From: a virus
Length of the DNA stretch: 20,932 bases
Virus record (IMG/VR): IMGVR_UViG_3300042861_000785
Span: 1-20,932 of that record
Direction: 5' to 3' (one strand)
Below, in pieces: positions 1 through 8,391 of this stretch; the first letter of the stretch is position 1; the number at the start of each line of letters is the position of its first letter. The translations under genes and the position numbers were made by a program. The notes beneath the pieces were generated by a model that worked only from the letters and a program-made list of their open reading frames with translations, was not told the origin of the DNA and ran no database searches.

Positions 1-1
1 T

Positions 2-106
2 GTTACAATTGGACAAACTTCTTATAAGACTAAAAACATTAAGCAAGTAAAAATGGTTCAAGCTGAATTTGAGATAAATTTTAACCACGTTCAAAAAATT
101 AATTAA
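2..106 (+). CDS. C-terminal fragment of a phage protein, probably tail-associated (5' end outside window)
   Basis: An open frame runs from the first bases of the window to a TAA whose last base is the A of the next gene's ATG (TAATG overlap). Only about 34 residues are visible, ending in HVQKIN, so no domain can be assigned. The tight coupling to the 728-aa tail-type gene and its place ahead of the tape measure suggest a tail or baseplate protein, but that rests on context alone. The true start lies upstream of the window. Confidence 0.6.
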   Translation, partial: VTIGQTSYKTKNIKQVKMVQAEFEINFNHVQKIN

Positions 107-2292
107 TGAGATTATACGTTAAGATTACTAATGGTTTCATCTTATTAGATTTAATGGAAGACAATCCGATTAAATTGAATTTATCGGTTGCTGATATAAT
201 GGATCCGACCGCAAATCCATCGACATATTCGCAAACATTTAGAGTGCCAAATACGGCAAATAATAATTTGTTTTTTAAGAGTGCATTCAATATAAATGCA
301 GTTAGTTTTGATGCAACCCAAAAGATTGAATCATATATTGAAGATAGTAACGTGACGATTGCCGTTGGTAGTATTCGATTGAGTAACATAATCACAAACA
401 ATCGAGATAAGAATGTTGAATATGAAGTTACTTTTTTTGGTGAGGTGTCAGACTTTAGCGCAGCGATTGGTGGTGGCTTTATGAATAGCTTAAACCTTAC
501 AGCATACAACCACGTTAAAAGCTATGTTAACGTTGTAGATAGTTGGAGTAAAAACTTATTTTTAGGAGATGTGATATATCCATTAATCGAGTGGGGCTAT
601 GATTATTTGGATGGTCAACCCGTACAAAATACATTGTCTTATCATGATAATACACATTCAAAAAAAGGATTTACAGCCAATAACCATCCATTATCAATCG
701 ACCAATTCAAGCCCGTAATTCGTGCTAAAGTATTATTCGATGCTATCTTTGCAAGTAGTGGATTTACCTACGAAAGTACTTTTTTGAATGGTTCAGACTT
801 CATGAATCAATACATTATCACGGAGCAAACGGATACTGCAATTGATAGGAAAACCGCTAAATTTCAAGCGAAAGGAAGTGCAGGTCAAAACCTAGATTTA
901 ATAACTGGAGTAACTAAATTATTTTTTCCAAATGAAATTTACGACACGGCAAACTCATTCAATAATGCAACGTATGTTTTTACAGTTCCTTTAACATTTC
1001 CAAATCCATTAACAGAATTTTTTACTTTTACGATTACTGGTGCAACGAGAATGATATTTACAGGGACACCAGGAACACCAATTACTTTTGATATTCAAAT
1101 ATTTAATTTAACATCGAATGCGGTAATTGCTACACAAAGTTTTTCTTATACTCCAGTAACACAAAATCAAATATTTAATTTTACAGCTAATTTTAATGTG
1201 TTTAATGCGTTGGCACCGATAAACAATGAATTAATTTTTAGATTAAATATTACAAGTCTTAGTGTTATTTTTAGTGGAAGATTTATAAATGGTACATTGA
1301 CGCAAAATACATCGGTTGATAATATCAATGTGTTAAATAATTACCTACCAAACAATGTTAAAAATATTGATTTCTTAAAGGCTATTATTGAAAGATTTAA
1401 CCTGGTATTAGAACCATCCAAAACTAAAGAAAAACATTTCATTATTACTCCGTGGGTGGATTGGGTAGAACAAGGCACGCAACGTGATTGGACTGATTTA
1501 GTAGATGGCAATGTGGACATCCAAAGCAAACCATTGTTTGAAAGTCAATCTAGGTCAAATACTTTTTTAGACGATGAAGATAGTGACTTTGTAAATTATA
1601 ATTTTCAGTTAGCAACAAAGCGAACTTTTGGTCAATTAGACATAGACAGTCAAAACGAAATTTTAGTTGGAAATAAAGTAACACAATCGTTATTTAGCCC
1701 AACTCCATTGTTACCAATTGGGAATGCAAGTGCTCAAACAGATGCAACGCCAAATCAAAAGCTAGCAGCTAAATTCTTAATCCCACACATAGCTAAAGAT
1801 ACAACCACGGAGCGCACTCCGATAGTTCCAAAATTGAGATTAGTTTATTACAATGGAATGGTAGCAGCGCCTTTAGAATGGCACATAAAAAACGATGCAA
1901 ATACTACAATACATTGGAATGAATATCCTTTAGTAAGTCAATATAGTATTTTTAATACTACTACATTTGATGACCTTGCATGGCGTAATTCAGCACCTTT
2001 GTGGCCCATTACAGGAGTGGTTACAAATCCCCCAATGAGAACGATTAATGACTTGTTTAATAACTACTGGCTAAAGTGGTACAACTTCACATACGATCCA
2101 TTTGGGCGTATATTAGAAATGAATATCATTTTAGATTATTCAAACATTTTTGATTTAAGATTTAATGATAAAATATTTATAAAAGATAGTTGGTTTATGG
2201 TTAACAAAATAACCGATTATCAAGTAGGCAAAAAAACAAGTTGCAAAGTAGAGTTAGTGCGAGTAGGCGAATCAATATCAATAATACCTTAA
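106..2292 (+). CDS. Large tail/baseplate-type structural protein (728 aa)
   Basis: The 728-residue product has no signal peptide and no membrane segments. Its composition is rich in Asn, Thr, Phe and Ile, as in beta-rich virion proteins. The N-terminus (FILLDLMEDNPIKLNLSV, then a YSQTFRVPNT segment at about residues 40-49) and the C-terminus (a KIFIKDSWFMVNKITDY segment near residue 700) resemble a family of uncharacterised tail proteins that I recall from Bacteroidota prophages, where they sit beside the tape measure. A role at the tail tip or baseplate, perhaps in receptor contact, is inferred from size and position. The ATG overlaps the preceding stop (TAATG), and the tape measure follows after 9 bases. 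No catalytic motif was seen. The coding call is near certain; the function is moderate. Confidence 0.75.
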   Translation: MRLYVKITNGFILLDLMEDNPIKLNLSVADIMDPTANPSTYSQTFRVPNTANNNLFFKSAFNINAVSFDATQKIESYIEDSNVTIAVGSIRLSNIITNNRDKNVEYEVTFFGEVSDFSAAIGGGFMNSLNLTAYNHVKSYVNVVDSWSKNLFLGDVIYPLIEWGYDYLDGQPVQNTLSYHDNTHSKKGFTANNHPLSIDQFKPVIRAKVLFDAIFASSGFTYESTFLNGSDFMNQYIITEQTDTAIDRKTAKFQAKGSAGQNLDLITGVTKLFFPNEIYDTANSFNNATYVFTVPLTFPNPLTEFFTFTITGATRMIFTGTPGTPITFDIQIFNLTSNAVIATQSFSYTPVTQNQIFNFTANFNVFNALAPINNELIFRLNITSLSVIFSGRFINGTLTQNTSVDNINVLNNYLPNNVKNIDFLKAIIERFNLVLEPSKTKEKHFIITPWVDWVEQGTQRDWTDLVDGNVDIQSKPLFESQSRSNTFLDDEDSDFVNYNFQLATKRTFGQLDIDSQNEILVGNKVTQSLFSPTPLLPIGNASAQTDATPNQKLAAKFLIPHIAKDTTTERTPIVPKLRLVYYNGMVAAPLEWHIKNDANTTIHWNEYPLVSQYSIFNTTTFDDLAWRNSAPLWPITGVVTNPPMRTINDLFNNYWLKWYNFTYDPFGRILEMNIILDYSNIFDLRFNDKIFIKDSWFMVNKITDYQVGKKTSCKVELVRVGESISIIP

Positions 2293-2301
2293 AAAAAAAT
2301 C

Positions 2302-4695
2302 ATGGCAAACGAAATAAACATTGGAATAAATACCACATCCGACCTAAGTGGTTTGAATCAAGTTGACGAAAGTGTAAAGAGTTTACGACAACAAGTTAAA
2401 GAAGCCACGGCAAACGTAGCTATACTTTCTGAAAAATTTGGAGCCACATCTAAAGAAGCTATTGACGCAGCTAAGGCAGCAGCTATCTTAAAAGATAGAA
2501 TGGGCGATGCAAAAACCTTAACAGATGCATTCAATCCCGATGCTAAATTTAAATCTTTAGTTGGTTCATTGACTGGTGTTGCGGGTGGATTTAGTGCGGT
2601 TACGGGTGCAATGGGTATTCTAGGCGGTAAAAGTAAAGACGTAGAACAAGCGATTGCAAAAGTGAATCAAGCCATGGCTTTGGCTAGCGGTGTTCAAGCA
2701 TTGGGTGAAAGTATTGATAGTTTTAAACAACTAGGAGTGGTAATAAAAAGTACTACTATATTTCAAAGAATTGCAACGGCAGCTCAATGGTTATGGAATG
2801 CGGCTTTAAATGCAAATCCTATTGGTGCGGTTGTGGTAGCCATTACGGCATTGATTGGTGTAGGTTACTTAATGATTAAAATGTTCAAGTCCTCTACTGA
2901 ATCGGTTGAAGCATCAAAAGAAGCTATTGAAAAAAACAAAAAAGCAGTTGAAAAAGAAACCGAAGCGCTCGAGGAAAATAGAAAAAAGAAAGAGCAGTTA
3001 CAAGATTATGAATTAAGATTGATGAAAGCTCGTGGGAAATCGGATGAAGCCATTGCAAAGCGTGCTATTGTTTTAGCAAAAGAGAATGAACAGGAAGCAT
3101 GGAAAGAATATCATTTAAAACGGACTACGTTAGAAATGGCTAAAAATACTATTGCAACGTATGAATCTACACAAGCCAAAGTTGACGACCAAATGGCTAG
3201 TGTAACTTGGATGTCAACGGAGTGGGGTTTATTACAACAAAGAAAGGATATTAATAAACAAGATTTAAAGGAAGCTAAAGAAAAATTAAATAGTTTAATA
3301 TTAGCTAATAATTCAGCGGCTAAAGTAGTAGATGAAGCGCACAATAAAAGAATATTAGCAGAACAGAATCTAAATGTTATAATAGCACAAAATCAAACCA
3401 ATGCTAATAAAGAAGCGGCTGAAAATCAAAAGAAAATAGACGATGATAAATTAGCAAAGCAAAAAGAATTAAGAGAAAAACAACAAAACGAAAAAAAATC
3501 TCAATTAGAAAAAGATAAGCAATTAGCAGAAAAATATACTAGAGAAGAAGAAGATTTACTTGCAGATACGGAAACTAAAAAAGCTATCTTACTTCATAGA
3601 AGAAATAGTGAAGAAATAGCTCAAATGAAAGATTTGAATGCTAAAAAAATAGCTTTGCAAAATGAATACGATGCTAATGTTATTCGAATGAATGCGGCAA
3701 TGGAAGCCGACAAAGAAGCTGAATATAACAAGTCGGTTGAATTTATGAAACTTCAAGATGGTAATTTTGAAGTTAGTTTGCAAAAACAATTAGAACACTA
3801 CGAACATCTAAAAACAATTCAAGAAGACTACGGAAAATCTACGATTGAAATTGATAAACAAATTGCAGAAACAAAAGCACAAATTGCAGAAGATAATTAT
3901 AACAAGGCGGTTGCAATAATTCAACAAGAAAATAATGACAATTTAGACCAACAAAATAATGTATTAAAGCATTACGAAGATTTACGAGATAAATTAATAT
4001 TAAACGGACAATCTACTATTGCTATTGAGAAAGAAATTGCAGAGCAAAAAAAGTTAATTGCCAAAACTGAATTAGAGTACAAAGATTATACGATTAACAA
4101 AGGAATTGAGGTTGCTGGTCAAGCTGGTCAACTTTTACAACAAATAGCTGGCAATAGTAAAGAGGCTGCAATTGGTGGAATCGTTTTAGAAAAGGCGGCT
4201 TCAATAGCTTCAATCATTGCTTCTACATTTGCAACTAACGCTAAATTTACAGGACATCCAGCATCCATACTTTCATTCGGTACGGCAGCAGCAGCACCAG
4301 TAGCATTGAATACGGCAAGTGGTGTAATCGGTATAGCTTCAATCATTGCACAAGCTAGTAAAAGTATAGCAGAAATTAACAATACCAAATCAGATGCAGA
4401 AACTCCTGGGAAAACAGCGCCATCCAAATTTGCAACGGGTGGGATGGTAACTGGGATGGGTACTTCAACATCGGATAGTATCATGGCTAGATTGTCAAAT
4501 GGAGAATCGGTTATCAATGCGAAATCTACTGCAATGTTTGGCAATTTACTTTCAAATATCAATCAAGCTGGTGGCGGTGTAGCCTTTGGCAATCAAAATA
4601 ACGAAAATCCGATATTTAAGACGTATGTGGTAGCTTCTGAAATGACAAGTCAAATAGAAGCCAATTTAAAATTAAAACAAATAGCACGTTTATAA
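2302..4695 (+). CDS. Tail tape measure protein (797 aa)
   Basis: This protein sets tail length and is threaded through the tail tube until DNA ejection. The 797 residues have the classic layout. An Ala-rich helical N-terminus (residues 1-165) leads to a hydrophobic segment at about 167-198 (ANPIGAVVVAITALIGVGYL). A long Lys/Glu/Gln-rich coiled coil spans about 198-610, a second hydrophobic Ala/Ile-rich stretch lies at about 624-690, and a Gly-rich tail near 712-745 contains GGMVTGMGTSTSDS and ARLSNGESVINAKS, a motif often seen at tape-measure C-termini. The next gene's ATG overlaps its stop (TAATG). Unusually, a prohead protease follows rather than more tail genes. The length implies a tail of very roughly 110-130 nm if the usual ~1.5 angstrom per residue holds. 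Confidence 0.93.
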   Translation: MANEINIGINTTSDLSGLNQVDESVKSLRQQVKEATANVAILSEKFGATSKEAIDAAKAAAILKDRMGDAKTLTDAFNPDAKFKSLVGSLTGVAGGFSAVTGAMGILGGKSKDVEQAIAKVNQAMALASGVQALGESIDSFKQLGVVIKSTTIFQRIATAAQWLWNAALNANPIGAVVVAITALIGVGYLMIKMFKSSTESVEASKEAIEKNKKAVEKETEALEENRKKKEQLQDYELRLMKARGKSDEAIAKRAIVLAKENEQEAWKEYHLKRTTLEMAKNTIATYESTQAKVDDQMASVTWMSTEWGLLQQRKDINKQDLKEAKEKLNSLILANNSAAKVVDEAHNKRILAEQNLNVIIAQNQTNANKEAAENQKKIDDDKLAKQKELREKQQNEKKSQLEKDKQLAEKYTREEEDLLADTETKKAILLHRRNSEEIAQMKDLNAKKIALQNEYDANVIRMNAAMEADKEAEYNKSVEFMKLQDGNFEVSLQKQLEHYEHLKTIQEDYGKSTIEIDKQIAETKAQIAEDNYNKAVAIIQQENNDNLDQQNNVLKHYEDLRDKLILNGQSTIAIEKEIAEQKKLIAKTELEYKDYTINKGIEVAGQAGQLLQQIAGNSKEAAIGGIVLEKAASIASIIASTFATNAKFTGHPASILSFGTAAAAPVALNTASGVIGIASIIAQASKSIAEINNTKSDAETPGKTAPSKFATGGMVTGMGTSTSDSIMARLSNGESVINAKSTAMFGNLLSNINQAGGGVAFGNQNNENPIFKTYVVASEMTSQIEANLKLKQIARL

Positions 4696-5681
4696 TGAAT
4701 AGAAAATTAATAGAATTAGTAATTAGCGAAGATGGTGGAGTAGATAAAATTTCACTAGTTGAAGAGCCAGCCATAGAGGTGGATTTCATGTACTTCAAAA
4801 AAGAAACTGAAAAATATCGTTTCGACAATGATTTGCAAATTGTTATTGGGCCGGCAATGATCCCCGATTTGAAGATAATTCGAGTTGATGATAATGGTAA
4901 TTATTACGATGTGGTATTTAGCAAAGAAACTATTTTGAAGATTGCTAAAAAATTCATGAAGGAAGCCCGAACAAACGATGTGAATCAAGACCACGAAAAT
5001 AAAAAGAAAACAGGAACGTATGTTTATGAATCTTGGATTGTAGAAGATGAGAACGACAAGGCAATTCAAAAATATGGTTACGATGTGCCAGTAGGAACGT
5101 GGATGGTATCAATGCAAGTAGAAGACAAAGAAACATGGCAAAGAGTTAAAAACGGAGAGTTAAAAGGCTTTAGTGTTGAAGGTATGTTTGAAGAATATGA
5201 GAACGAGGAATTATTCAATAAGATAAAAGGAATCGTAGAATTTGACGAAGACAAAGCCATTGAACTTGCGAAGACTTTAGGAATCAAAGCAAGTGATATG
5301 GAAGAATTTGACTTGGTAGAAGTAGACGAAAATTTCATACGACCGCAAGGATATAAAGAAGGATTGACTGTCTACAAGTACGATGGACCGCCAGCAGAAA
5401 GAATCTTTTGCAGAACGATGTTATCTTTAGAAACGTATTTCACATTCGAGGAAATCAAAGCCATTGCACAAGCACCAGTTAACCCTGGCTTCGGTCCACG
5501 AGGTACGGATATATACGACATATGGAAATACTCGGGCGGTGCAAATTGCAAACATTTTTGGAGAAAGTATTACATCAATGCTAAAGAGAAAGTAATAAAC
5601 AAAGGTAGAGCGCCAGGGCTTGCGGGTACGGCTCCATGGGACCAACCAAATCATGGATATTTACCAAGTAATAAAAAATAG
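4695..5681 (+). CDS. XkdF-type prohead protease with a C-terminal MuF-like domain (328 aa)
   Basis: Residues ~60-170 match the XkdF-like S78-type phage protease. A His sits in DVNQDHENKK (H100), and GTWMVSMQVED is followed by LKGFSVEGMF with the candidate nucleophile S160. Such proteases cleave scaffold and capsid precursors during prohead maturation. Residues ~225-300 form a second region with conserved-looking elements: FCRTM (C239), NPGFGPRG (263-270), YDIWKYSGGANCKHFW (C285, H287). This resembles a domain I recall from Bacteroidota phage head proteins, sometimes attached to MuF-like proteins; that match is from memory and less certain. The gene lies directly before the scaffold and capsid genes, as expected of a protease, but is translationally coupled to the tape measure. 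The catalytic assignment is by motif only. Confidence 0.8.
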   Translation: MNRKLIELVISEDGGVDKISLVEEPAIEVDFMYFKKETEKYRFDNDLQIVIGPAMIPDLKIIRVDDNGNYYDVVFSKETILKIAKKFMKEARTNDVNQDHENKKKTGTYVYESWIVEDENDKAIQKYGYDVPVGTWMVSMQVEDKETWQRVKNGELKGFSVEGMFEEYENEELFNKIKGIVEFDEDKAIELAKTLGIKASDMEEFDLVEVDENFIRPQGYKEGLTVYKYDGPPAERIFCRTMLSLETYFTFEEIKAIAQAPVNPGFGPRGTDIYDIWKYSGGANCKHFWRKYYINAKEKVINKGRAPGLAGTAPWDQPNHGYLPSNKK

Positions 5682-5690
5682 TTATTCACA
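5682..5690 (+). other. DnaA-box-like 9-mer TTATTCACA
   Basis: TTATTCACA fits the general DnaA-box pattern TTWTNCACA and lies in the 46-base gap between protease and scaffold genes. A second copy lies inside the primase-helicase gene at 19229-19237. The phage has a DnaA domain IV protein, which makes the sites worth noting, but one or two matches in 21 kb of AT-rich DNA can arise by chance. Confidence 0.25.
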
Positions 5691-5727
5691 AAAATTGTTA
5701 AAAACTTTAAATTAAATATATACAGAT

Positions 5728-6222
5728 ATGTACAAGATTAAATTAAACCAAATTAGAGCACTACTAGGCGTAGAAGTAGCTTTAGAGAAACTTTATTTAG
5801 TTGATGGAACTGAATTATCAACCGAAAAATTAGAGGTTGGATTTCCAGTTTTTGACGCTGAAAATAACCCAGTTGGAGCTGGTGAACACAAATTAGTTGA
5901 CGGCACAGTCTTCATGACAGATGAACTTGGTGTTATTACCGAAGTTATCAGAATAGAAGAAGAAATGCCTGAAGTAGAGGCACCAGTTGAAGTATCAATT
6001 GAAGCGGCTGAAGTTGAAGAGGTTGCAGTCGATCCAATGGTGTTAGTTTACGAAACTATTATGGAGTTGAGCAACGAAATTTCTAAATTAAAAGAAAAAG
6101 TTAGCATGTTCTCAAAAGCGCCAGCAGTTGCACCAATTAAAAAAACTGATAACGAAGTTATCGAAACAACATTTTCAAGATTAGAAAAATTAAAACAAAT
6201 TAAAAACCAATTAAAAAAATAA
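5728..6222 (+). CDS. Putative capsid scaffolding protein (164 aa)
   Basis: The gene lies between the prohead protease and the major capsid gene, the usual scaffold position. The N-terminal ~75 residues are mixed beta-type (LVDGTELS and LVDGTVFMTDELG repeats of a DGT motif). An acidic, Pro/Val/Glu-rich linker follows (about 80-105, EEEMPEVEAPVEVS), then a predicted helix or coiled coil (about 110-128) and a basic C-terminus (LEKLKQIKNQLKK). An acidic linker, a coiled coil and a basic capsid-binding tail are common in scaffold proteins. No family motif secures the call. Its stop is 3 bases before the capsid ATG, consistent with co-translation. Confidence 0.6.
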   Translation: MYKIKLNQIRALLGVEVALEKLYLVDGTELSTEKLEVGFPVFDAENNPVGAGEHKLVDGTVFMTDELGVITEVIRIEEEMPEVEAPVEVSIEAAEVEEVAVDPMVLVYETIMELSNEISKLKEKVSMFSKAPAVAPIKKTDNEVIETTFSRLEKLKQIKNQLKK

Positions 6223-6225
6223 AAT

Positions 6226-7152
6226 ATGTCATTTAACTTAGGATCTTTACCAGCATATACAGACCAATTATCAACCGACCTTATCAGTGCGGCGTTATTG
6301 AAGTCATTTACAACCGAGTTCGTAACAATCGAAGCGGGCAAAACAGCGGGAACTTCTGCTATCAATGTTATGAATTCAACAGTTGACATCAAAGATGCAA
6401 CTTGTGGATTTGCAGCGGGCCAAGTAGGTTCAAACGCAACAGTATTCTCTCAAATTCCTTTAGTAGTAGGAAGCAAAATGTTAAAAGAGCAATTATGCCC
6501 TGAAGATTTGAGAAGCAAATGGACATCTTCTCAATTAGGTGCGGGTGCAAATCAAGAGACAGTTCCTTTTGCAGAATTAATCGCTAACAACAAAATGGCT
6601 AACATCGCTAAGTATGTAGAGAATACAATTTGGCAAGGAGATGGAGCTACATTAACAGGTTTATTAGCTCAAACTACAAATGCTAATGGTTCAATCAATT
6701 CAGCAGGTGCTTACACACAATGGACTACTTCAACTGCGATTGCAGAATTTTGGTTAAACGTAGGTTCATTAACTCCTGAATTACAAACAGAAGACGATTT
6801 AATTCTTTACACTTCTTATGCTAACTATCAAGCGTTAGTTGGTGCATTGATTAACACAGGTGCTTCAGTTATCGGTACTTTCGCACAAGTTAGCAATGCA
6901 AGTGGTGTGAACGCTCCTAGCTCATTCGTTTTCCCTGGTACAAACATTACAGTGTTTGCAGCACCTGGTATCAATGATGCAGCTCGTGTAATCTTAGCAC
7001 CTAAAAAATACATCTTCTTTGGAACTGGATTGTTAGACGAAATGGATACATTCAAATTCTACTATAACGAAGCTGATGATATCATGAATTTCAATGCTAA
7101 ATTCAGACTTGGAACAGCGGTTTACGTTTCTCAAGTAGTATCAAATCTTTAA
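6226..7152 (+). CDS. Major capsid protein, probable HK97 fold (308 aa)
   Basis: At 308 residues the size suits an HK97-fold coat protein. Position is the strongest evidence: it directly follows the protease and scaffold candidate and is closed by its own intrinsic terminator. The sequence is soluble, Ala/Gly/Thr-rich and free of membrane segments. It includes an E-loop-like early region (TFCG-type stretch near CGFAAGQVGSNA, about 62-73), a helical stretch around AELIANNKMANIAKYVENTIWQGD (about 117-140, probably the spine helix), and a C-terminal FKFYYNEADDIMNFNAKFRLG segment typical of P-domain or A-domain strands. The leader is AT-rich without a Shine-Dalgarno sequence. Confidence 0.85.
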   Translation: MSFNLGSLPAYTDQLSTDLISAALLKSFTTEFVTIEAGKTAGTSAINVMNSTVDIKDATCGFAAGQVGSNATVFSQIPLVVGSKMLKEQLCPEDLRSKWTSSQLGAGANQETVPFAELIANNKMANIAKYVENTIWQGDGATLTGLLAQTTNANGSINSAGAYTQWTTSTAIAEFWLNVGSLTPELQTEDDLILYTSYANYQALVGALINTGASVIGTFAQVSNASGVNAPSSFVFPGTNITVFAAPGINDAARVILAPKKYIFFGTGLLDEMDTFKFYYNEADDIMNFNAKFRLGTAVYVSQVVSNL

Positions 7153-7160
7153 TCATAAAA

Positions 7161-7187
7161 AAGGGAGCTAAAAACTCCCTTATTTTT
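7161..7187 (+). terminator. Intrinsic terminator after the capsid gene
   Basis: A perfect 7-bp stem (AAGGGAG at 7161-7167 with CTCCCTT at 7175-7181) with a 7-base loop is followed by ATTTTT. It starts 8 bases after the capsid stop, so part of the upstream transcription probably ends here. Confidence 0.8.
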
Positions 7188-7209
7188 CAACTTTAAAAAT
7201 ATTTAAAAA

Positions 7210-7776
7210 ATGGCATGTAGCATATTAAGCACGATGAACTTGGATTGTATGAGCGCTTTAGGTGGCGTAAATACTATCTACGTTTTTGCGGGCGACAATT
7301 TTGAAATCCAAACAGTTACAGCGGGCGAAGTTACTTTGGCTGGTGGTAGTGGAGATTTCTTTCAATACAAATTTGCAAAAGATACTGCAAAATTAACAGA
7401 AACAGCAACGATTTCAAACGCAAACGGAACAGTTTTCTATACAACTGAATTAAGCGTAAACATCTCAAAAAGAGACGTTGCAAAAAGAAACGAATTTTTA
7501 TTGTTAGCAAAAAATCGTGAGATTAGAGTTATCGCAGTAGATAACATGGGTCAATACTGGTTGTTAGCTAATACGAGAGGAGCGGTTTTATCTACAATGG
7601 TAGGAGAAGGTGGACAAGCAATCGGAGATATGAACGGATATACATTCACGTTCCAATCAATGGAAGCGGATCCAATGCCAGCATTGAGTTCAACAAGTAG
7701 AACAGCAATAGCAGCAATCGCACCGAATTCAACAGCAGCAGTTGGTGGATTTGATTTCAATACTTCAGCTAACTAA
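7210..7776 (+). CDS. Putative major tail tube protein (188 aa)
   Basis: The 188-residue protein has beta-rich character and an Ala/Ser-rich C-terminal tail. The early GGVNTIYVFAGDNFE segment (about 18-32), the central RNEFLLLAKNREIRVIAVDNMGQYWLL region (about 92-118) and the late GDMNGYTFTFQSMEADP segment (about 137-153) resemble tail-tube proteins I recall from Bacteroidota phages, which share a GG-x-KTIY start and a late DLNGYTLTF-type strand. Having its own terminators on both sides suggests a strongly expressed, stoichiometric virion protein. Alternatives are a head-decoration or another abundant structural protein. It is unusual that this gene follows the capsid gene while the tape measure lies far upstream. 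Confidence 0.62.
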   Translation: MACSILSTMNLDCMSALGGVNTIYVFAGDNFEIQTVTAGEVTLAGGSGDFFQYKFAKDTAKLTETATISNANGTVFYTTELSVNISKRDVAKRNEFLLLAKNREIRVIAVDNMGQYWLLANTRGAVLSTMVGEGGQAIGDMNGYTFTFQSMEADPMPALSSTSRTAIAAIAPNSTAAVGGFDFNTSAN

Positions 7777-7797
7777 TATTAACCTTTAAAAAAATAG

Positions 7798-7828
7798 GGC
7801 GGTGCGGTCAATCGCATCGCCTTTTTTT
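7798..7828 (+). terminator. Strong intrinsic terminator after the tail-tube candidate
   Basis: A 9-bp stem (7798-7806 with 7813-7821, one G-U pair) with a 6-base loop is followed directly by seven T residues. It is the most GC-rich short hairpin in the late region and lies 21 bases past the stop. Confidence 0.88.
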
Positions 7829-7833
7829 ATGTC

Positions 7834-8190
7834 ATGATTAATCTAATAGAAGGGAAAAACGAATTTATAATTTACGGAGACTTTACTCAAAACATGAATA
7901 ACTATCAAATCCATTTATTCAATGGCTTTGATAGGATTGAGCACATTTGTAAATTAGAGAACAAAACAAGTAGTACAAGATTTGCAGAATTTACCATTTA
8001 TATTAACGATGGTATTACAGCCGATTATCATTTGAACGGATTGCCTTTTGGTAATTTTGATTATACGATTAATATAGGGAATGTAATTTACAATCGTGGT
8101 CAAGCATTTTTGGCTGGCGATACCGAAGTACAAAAAATTGAATATATTTCAGACAACGAAAAAAGCGAAAGCATTATTTATGTAAGCTAA
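7834..8190 (+). CDS. Small beta-rich phage protein of unknown function (118 aa)
   Basis: I do not recognise a named family. The 118 residues alternate hydrophobic and polar positions in a beta-strand pattern, with repeated Tyr-rich strands (FDYTINIGNVIYNRGQAFL at about 74-92). Proteins with this Y-x-YTI ... RG signature occur near structural genes in Bacteroidota phages as far as I recall. A minor structural or assembly role is inferred from its place between the tail-tube candidate and the portal. The ATG lies 5 bases beyond the terminator T-run, so its expression depends on read-through or on a promoter I cannot see. Its stop overlaps the next start (TAATG). Confidence 0.7.
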   Translation: MINLIEGKNEFIIYGDFTQNMNNYQIHLFNGFDRIEHICKLENKTSSTRFAEFTIYINDGITADYHLNGLPFGNFDYTINIGNVIYNRGQAFLAGDTEVQKIEYISDNEKSESIIYVS

Positions 8191-8387
8191 TGAAGACAAT
8201 TATAGACACATTAAAAGAGCCCGTAAACGTACTAAACGCAACGACTTTTGGAGTAAGTTTAACGACATTGCCCGAGGATTTAAAAATAGTTTTCTACATT
8301 GTATCAATTATTGCATCAATATTGGTATCTGTTAAGTATTTTTATGAAATAATTAGTTTAAGAAAAAACGCTAAAAAAGATATTTAA
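8190..8387 (+). CDS. Small single-pass membrane protein, possible holin-like (65 aa)
   Basis: The 65-residue product has one clear membrane segment (about residues 33-50, VFYIVSIIASILVSVKYF) followed by a charged tail (LRKNAKKDI). The start is fixed by TAATG overlap with the preceding gene. Small membrane proteins in phage late regions are often holins or spanin-type lysis accessories, but this one is separated from the endolysin by the portal and connector genes. A membrane function other than lysis is equally possible. The coding call rests on tight packing with its neighbours. Confidence 0.65.
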   Translation: MKTIIDTLKEPVNVLNATTFGVSLTTLPEDLKIVFYIVSIIASILVSVKYFYEIISLRKNAKKDI

Positions 8388-8391
8388 TAGT

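Noticed and set aside
4128-4562. A 144-codon minus-strand frame opposite the tape measure, and other minus-strand frames across the window
   Set aside because: All lie opposite well-supported + strand genes. The long one mirrors the Ala-rich part of the tape measure. No minus-strand promoter, leader or recognisable domain was seen.
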